The notes below the pieces were generated by a model that saw nothing but the letters and a program-made list of their open reading frames with translations, made no database searches and was not told the DNA's origin. Made by a program: the position numbers and the translations under genes. From Athripsodes cinereus (lineage: Eukaryota > Arthropoda > Insecta > Trichoptera > Leptoceridae), in contig OX388322.1 in assembly GCA_947579605.1 (NCBI GenBank), forward strand, positions 11,284,001-11,348,000: DNA of 64,000 nt, given 5' to 3'. Positions 57,522 to 64,000 of this stretch are shown one piece after another. The stretch's first letter is position 1; each line of letters starts with the position of its first letter.

Positions 57522-60500
57522 ATGCCTATATCGAAGGTTTGTATAGGGTACTACGAACACTTATATAAATACTTTATTATAATTATTTATAATGTGTTTT
57601 TACAATTGTTAATTTTCCAGATCGATGACCGTTCTGCGGCGAAATCCTTTACAACTCCTATATCTTCAAGAAAAAGTGAGTAAACATAATTATTTTTTAG
57701 AGTTTGGAACACAAATATAAAAATGTTACTTAGAACATAGACATACTAGAGGGTAATATTTAAATTAAAACACTGTTTATTTCCACTATGAGATTGCTTT
57801 AATTAAAACGTTTTCGACTACAATGTAGTCATCATCAGTAATAACACAATACTAGATATCATTGAGATGATAATGGTTATGCGCTGTCTCACAAACCGTC
57901 TCAACGGACGCTAGTTTAAAACTGGCTGTATCGGTTTCACGACAGATTTTTTCTTTGAATTGCATATCTAGTATATCTTTGACTTAAAACCGTTTTATAT
58001 CATCAACTTATATTGTATAGACTAGAGATGCAAAGGAAAAATAAGTTATGCTATCAAACATACAGATGTTGCAAGGCTTTAATTGATTTTTATTGTAAGG
58101 TCATTTTATGGGTTTGAAAGCTATATAGGGTTAATTACACATAAGTAGGAGAAAGATCATTAGCATCTTATCGTTCTGGAATGAAACAGTGATGAGGTTT
58201 GCCTCATCCCGAATGTCTTAATTTTTTGTTGGCATGAAAGAAACAGCTTGTATTTATTGATAATAGCAACCTGATTTCGACTTACAAAGTCATTGCCAAA
58301 CTAAATCTACTACATGCCGTGTTATTACTTAAATTTCAAACCATGTGTTCTTAAAGTTAAGATTCTATACAATATGAATTCTTGTTGGGAAAGACTGAGA
58401 AAAACGTGATTCTATACAATATAAATTTTTATTGGGAAAGATTGAGAAAAAAGTGATAATCTCCCCACTGCACATCATCAATTTTTTTCTATTGTAAACT
58501 GATTTGTTGATTTTGTTATGTGAATAATGATGTGCAAGAAGAATAAAATAAATAAGCTAAATAAAAACAGTTGGTTGTGTTATATAATATGATTTAAGCT
58601 AAATGGATAGAATCAATTGATACAGAGTTAAATAAAATTCATATGGAGTTTTACAAAATAAACATCAACTGAATCAATAACAGCTTGTATGTTTATCACA
58701 TGCTTCCGGGTCTGCTGGTTGCCCCACTTGCAAAATATGTAGTTTAGTAGTGAAACAGCAAAACAGTAAATTATTAATTTTGAAACATGTTTTCTGAGAA
58801 AATCGGTAGTGTGTTACTAGTCTCTACCATGTAGGTAAATGTTTATGTTACATATTACTTGTTTTAGAATATCAAAAACTTAGTTTGAAAAAACATCCCA
58901 CTAGCAGTTGTACACGTTTAGGAGTTGAGGAAGTCACAATATCTGCAGAGCAAAGTGAAAAGAATAGAAATTATCAACAGGAAGCTGACAAATCTTCATT
59001 GTTCTTTTTTGATGATGAAAACTTTAATACGCCTCCATTTGTAGTAAGAATTAATTCATTAATTCTATTATATGGCAATGTGTAATACAGCTGGTTAACA
59101 TTATAATAGTGCTCATTCTTTCTATTTGCAGACAAAATTAAGACCAAAATATGAAAATAATTGCTCAACGCCTCGTCTAAGTAGTGACTTTATTGGCAAT
59201 ACTCCCGAAGTGGAAGCTGTTGATAGTCAGTTGTCCTTAAAATATGATGATGGGCTTGTTGAGAGCACACCTGTTGATTGCAGAAATATAGAGGAATATA
59301 AAATATTTGATTCTGTTTATCAAAATGATATAATATGCAGTCCCAAACAGGAACAATTAAACACATCTAATATAAATAATGACAGTCACTTACTAGATAT
59401 ACTTGATTCAAATCAATTAAGGAATTCTTTAGATTTTAGATTGGATAAATCCAATGTTTCGCATATTGATCAACATTATTTTGTGAACAAAGTTAATGAA
59501 GAAAATAACACTCCAGATAACCGTTTAATCCGACTTAGCCCCAAAAGTGCAAATATAATGACCAGTATATACGGAGATGTGTGGAAGAAAACACCCGGTC
59601 TATTTAAGAAAACTCAGCCTAGATTTGGAAGTCAATTGGTTAACAAGGAACACAATCCACTTGCAGAAAAATTGGATTCTCTAAAAATGTATTTGGAAAC
59701 ATTATCTAATAATAAAAATAAAGAGAGTAGTGACCTAATCACAAATATGGAGGATATAAATGAATGTTTCCATTTAAAACCAAAAATGTTGTCATTTGAT
59801 ATAGATAATGATAATTGCTGTTCTCAAAACAAACAACCAATAGAAACCAATATGAAGAGTGACAATTCCAAAGCATTGCCATTAATAACTGCGAATTTGG
59901 ATGCATTAGACGACTCTCTCTTTTCATTTAAAAGAGTGAGGAAAAAACAAGTCTTTTCATCAACATCATCGAGTGATTTGGATGATGAAATTTCTAAAAT
60001 CAAAGACTGTAAATTTTTATCTGATTATGAGAAAGAACAGAATCAGTCAGGGAATGAGAGAATTAACCGAGAAATTTTAAAATCTAATAGAAAAAGTTTT
60101 TTTAGAATAGAAAATGATTTAGAATGCAGTGTTATTCTTATTGAAAGTGATATGGAACCAAATGAAGGTGCTGTGAGTAAAGGCAAGGGGACAGAAAGAA
60201 AAAACAGAAAGTTGTTTAGCAAACACAACAATATCTTTGATGATGTGAAATTTGTGGCAGAAATCCATCCAGATGAAAAAATTAAACACAATAGAGTGTA
60301 TGAAGTAATCGATGACAATATTGAAGGTATATTTGTGATGAAACAAAAAGATAAGGAAAACTTTGATGTTTTAAGTGACAATATTCAAAAAATATCTTTG
60401 AAAGAAGTAGAAGTTAAACCTAAAAAAGATATAAAGAAAGTAAACAGAAAACCAAGAGAAAAGATAAATAATAAAAAGAATGGCCCAGAATTAAAAGCTT

Positions 60501-61530
60501 GTGACGTAAATGTGGATGATATAAAAGTGTATAGTTTCATGGCTTCTCTATCAGGTAACTTTACTTATACATTGTTTAAAGCATTTCATATTTTACACAA
60601 ACATTTATTTGACTGTTTTAGTGCTAAACCATTTACCTATATTACGCAAAAAGTGCAAATGCTTTTTTGTGTATGAAAAAAATAACTAATGTTAATATAT
60701 TCATAAAACTGTTTAACTGTCCCTGTAAAAGGCAGGTATTTGTTAAACATCACATACAAGACATTTAACTTCTTCAATTTATTGATGAGGTATTCCACCC
60801 ATCCCAAATGTCTACTTCTCATTACCATGTAGAGAACGTCTTGCATATTTATACCATACAGCTATCCGATGGCTACCCCACTTGTGGAAAATATTGCGAT
60901 GGTATGAATGAATGATAAAAAATAGATTTGTTTTTAAAAACATATTATTACACGTATTGAAATGCACTCCTTTCATTTTATGTTGTGTAAATTAAGACTG
61001 AAAGTTGTGGCCCTTTAGGGTTCCTTCACATTTTCTTGTTACTGTATGTCTAAGCACAATTGAACTCCGTAGCACCATAACGGTTAATGACTCAAGGTGA
61101 GAACTGGAAAGTTCACCAAGAACAATTCACTAATGGGAAAGTTCACCGACAAATACTTGACTACATATCACTTTGGGATTGTTTCATCTGGTGTATACAG
61201 GGCTTTAAGAATATTTTGTGGATTCTCGTATCATGGGTAGTAGTAATTGAGTTGTAAATCTTAATTAATTTCTACAATTATTGTAACAAATCCTAGCACA
61301 GTTTTTTTGTGATAGGCCTGTTTAGATATAAAGATATTTCTCATGTTTCTAGACACAGTGCCATCTTGGCGCTGCGATAAGGAAGCAAAATATTACAAAG
61401 ACAAATTCAAAAGTAAAAAGGTGGAACTAACGCACAAGCTATTTGCAATGTATAATGAAAAAGTTTACTCTGGACAATTGGATGCTGATTTACCCATAAC
61501 ATGGAGTTCATCTCTTCAGACTACTGCAGG
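57522..61530 (+). CDS. GCNA: Germ cell nuclear acidic protein, SprT-like (5' part; runs off the window)
   Basis: Proposed exons 57522-57536, 57621-57675, 58868-59043, 59132-60554 and 61353-61530, all in phase (0, 1, 0, 1, ending phase 2). The first 550 or so residues are hydrophilic, Asn/Ser/Asp/Glu-rich and probably disordered, as in GCNA N-termini. ECSVILIESD in exon 4 is a good SUMO-interaction motif. Exon 5 enters the SprT-like domain: KKVELTHKLFAMYNEKVY, then LPITWSSSLQTTAG, which precedes the HExxH metalloprotease site in this family. No HExxH exon was seen before 64000. GCNA acts in germ cells on DNA-protein crosslinks. The tiny first exon MPISK is the least certain. Confidence 0.8.
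57770..57870 (-). mobile_element. Penelope-like terminus with hammerhead-like motif
   Basis: Minus strand: CTGATGA (57838-57832), stem gactac-att-gtagtc, GAAA (57815-57812), then acgttttaatt and catagtggaa. Lies in a GCNA intron. Boundaries unknown. Confidence 0.6.
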
Positions 61531-64000
61531 GTGTGTATCAAGACCTTAATATTTTATTTTAATAATTATATAATATTATTATTATTTTATTTTAATAATT
61601 TTATTTTAATAAGTATGAAAGGTGTATAAGGTTGTATTTGGGTTTATAACAAAACCCAGATATATCTTTTAAAAAAAAAAAAAAAAATTTTCATACTCAC
61701 AATACCAGTACCGGAATAACTGTCATTCTATTAAGTCTGATTACTTTGTAGTGATGTAACAAATGTGCGATTTTGGATATTCGCGACATTCTTAAATGGA
61801 TTTTGTTATTTAAAAAGTTCAAAAATTGGATTATGGAATAAAATTTATATTGAAGACAAATTTTAATTTTCGATATATCCAGTTGATGCATCATAATTTT
61901 TTTTCTATCCCTAGTTAAACCAAAACCTTATTTTTATTTTACTAGGGACTACTCTATTCCCAAACTAGTCAGGACTAAAATATGCATCTTTTTAGTATGT
62001 ATTGTGATGAAATGAATATATACAAGATTGTAAATTTAATATTATTATTTTCGTATACCTAGATGGAATATTTGTAGTAGGTAATTAATATGGGAATGAA
62101 ACTTAGTTTGATTTCAAGTGGATGATGATGATCTATCTATCTATGTAGGAGACAGAGACAGGTATATTTTGGTGTGTGTCATAAAGAGATGGAAGTTGTT
62201 TTTTTGTGTGTTGCTAGGGCATTTTTCAGGATCTGAAGAGGTAGGATAGATGACTCGAGGCAGTTCGTTTTGAATTCTTAAGAAATTAGGTTGTGCCCAT
62301 ATTAGTTTTAAAAGCAGTGTTGGAATTTATTGATTAAAGAATAATTAATTGTTGGACACAACCAAAGTATTATTTATGATTTTGGAGTGATATTCACGTA
62401 CAGAGTGGATATAATATTTTACATCCTAAATAATAATTGTATTAAATAACAGATTCAGTTACCTGCCAGCCGCAAAGCTAAGTGTTTTAATATTATTTTA
62501 TTATTTATATATATAGGTGCTAGGATACTCTCAGGATGTCTGTTGTCTACAAGGCAATATTTGTACTCAAGGATTTATTATTTTACAGATTTTGAAAACA
62601 AAGGAATTATGTGTTATATATATATGTTATTTTCAGTATTATTGTATGTATTTATGTATGTACTTGTGACCGATTTTATATAGCGCCTTCCGACACACCT
62701 ACAACTAGACCAGTGGCGTACCGATCTACCCAATAGTATATTTATTTAATTTATTTTACCAAAACGAAGGATTGTGCAGTTTGGAGTGGAGTTTTATGTT
62801 GAGCAGGATATTATTTGATTTATTTATTTAATTACATATTTTATCATCGATGTCATTTGTCTTCTATAAATTTACTGGATTTTTCTACTTATATTGCTGT
62901 GACATTCTAGAATGTATTAATTAACATTTTTGCAAGGCATGGTTATATCGTATTGTTTATGTATTATTATATTAATATATTTATATTAATACCATTTATC
63001 CAAAAATCCCTACATAAACCCTTTTCCTTCTAGGGAATGCAGTTTTGTCCAGTCGTTTGTTTGGCCCCAGACGATTTGGGTACGACGTTCTTCCTTTCTT
63101 AACAAAATATATGATATTGTAGTATATAATTATGCATGATAATTATTTAAATCAAATTTTGTAAATATAAGTACATAGTTCAACTAACAAAATTCTCTCC
63201 TTTCCCTATATGCTGGAGGACCCACAATCCATTATAAGGTCTTTGGGCATTTGTAAATGGATATTATGTTTAATTAACTTTAATTATTATTAACTGGTTG
63301 GTAAATCACTGTTCGTGATATTGCTAACTATATTAGTAGTCTATCTTATCAGTTCTGTAAGAACACACCTTGCAATCATTAACATGGTTGGATGTGCGTA
63401 GAGATTGGTGGTGCTTTCTCTGCGTATAAATCAACTTAACCAATGAAAAAGTATTTATTTCAAATGTTCTCCGACTGAAGCAGGTACAGCTCCATTCCTC
63501 GAATTTCTGCTAGAGTATAGCTTGAAGGGGTTATCTGCGCCCTTTGGCTGAAGCTCAATGATCAGGAATCTTTAGGACTAATATTATTATATGTTTGCAT
63601 GTCCGCATGTTTGCAACAGATTGCATGTCCTAGTGATAATATATCTTATATATTATTTTATATATATTCGGCTGTAGAATAGTGCACTCGGGCTCAAAGT
63701 ACGGCATGGCGAGTTTTGAGACGTGAGGGAGCGAAGGTGGCGCTCCTTTAGCATGGACACAGCATGCTTTCCATGCACTAACATGGTAGTTAGTCTCTGA
63801 AAATGATGTCATAGCAATTGTGTTGAAATTTAATTAATATTCAAAAGTAATAAAGTTATGTTTTTGGGTGCGCCACTGTCCTTTTTCTACGCAACGAATT
63901 ATTAGTTATGTTGAGGAACATAGGTACATGTCTTGGCTATAGATACTATGAAACGGTTATATTATGTAGGGACATGGATCGGCAACCAGTTACCGTACAA
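61531..64000. other. GCNA intron to the window edge
   Basis: Holds a SINE tail at 61617-61690 (gtataaggttgtatttggg, then poly(A)) and AT-rich filler with (atgt)- and (tatt)-type simple repeats. No exon was identified. Confidence 0.5.

Noticed and set aside
61531..64000. Search for the GCNA HExxH exon
   Set aside because: No in-frame HExxH-coding segment with a splice acceptor was found by eye; the exon probably lies beyond the window.

Overview
This is eukaryotic nuclear DNA, almost certainly from an insect. The base composition is AT-rich, the genes are split by GT-AG introns, and retrotransposon and DNA-transposon insertions are nested in one another. The tacctac/taggta-type intron filler and the mix of RTE, Penelope, Bel-Pao, pogo/Tigger, Harbinger and hAT-like elements suggest a moth or butterfly. 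That lineage call is inference. No bacterial-style operon, rRNA, true tRNA or CRISPR array was seen.

Host-type genes. (1) 5219-8100 (-): a CENP-B/Tigger transposase-derived gene with an intact ORF, two extra in-phase C-terminal exons and an altered catalytic triad. (2) 9409-18068 (+): a leucine-rich-repeat protein whose exon end plus 5' splice site is tandemly repeated seven times in the following intron, with two alternative last exons. (3) 40836-42466 (-): a complete four-exon seipin. (4) 48733-49887 (-): a small three-exon gene with a degenerate THAP-like N-terminus. (5) 57522-61530 (+): the 5' part of a GCNA (germ cell nuclear acidic protein) gene, which enters its SprT-like domain and runs off the right edge before the metalloprotease motif.

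Mobile elements, left to right. A LINE ORF2 with RNase H (1-2186) is split by a second LINE fragment. TTAA-flanked MITEs follow (2186-2787). Host introns carry a TA-flanked transposon (11846-14360) with Penelope and LINE pieces inside. A 14.8-kb pogo-like element (19185-34011) holds a transposase-Penelope fusion ORF, a 286-bp satellite, a 6.2-kb Bel-Pao element with apparently identical LTRs, and an hAT-like MITE. Next come a 172-bp near-perfect palindrome (34729-34900), tRNA-derived SINEs, and 5'-truncated LINEs (36864-39140). A complete 4.3-kb DNA transposon with a three-exon transposase gene (42521-46866) ends 55 bp from the seipin start codon. A Harbinger-type element (46912-47811), more MITEs, a jockey-like LINE fragment (54690-55804) and a third hAT-like insertion (56481-57146) lie upstream of GCNA.

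The most unusual signals are the in-frame transposase/Penelope chimera; two short insertions with the same plan (target duplication, short tail, long palindrome centred on a hammerhead-like motif); the LRR exon-end/splice-donor tandem array; the hAT-like family with an internal 165-bp variable repeat; and the domestication-like Tigger gene. Gene models are by-eye splice predictions checked for phase; no search or alignment was run.
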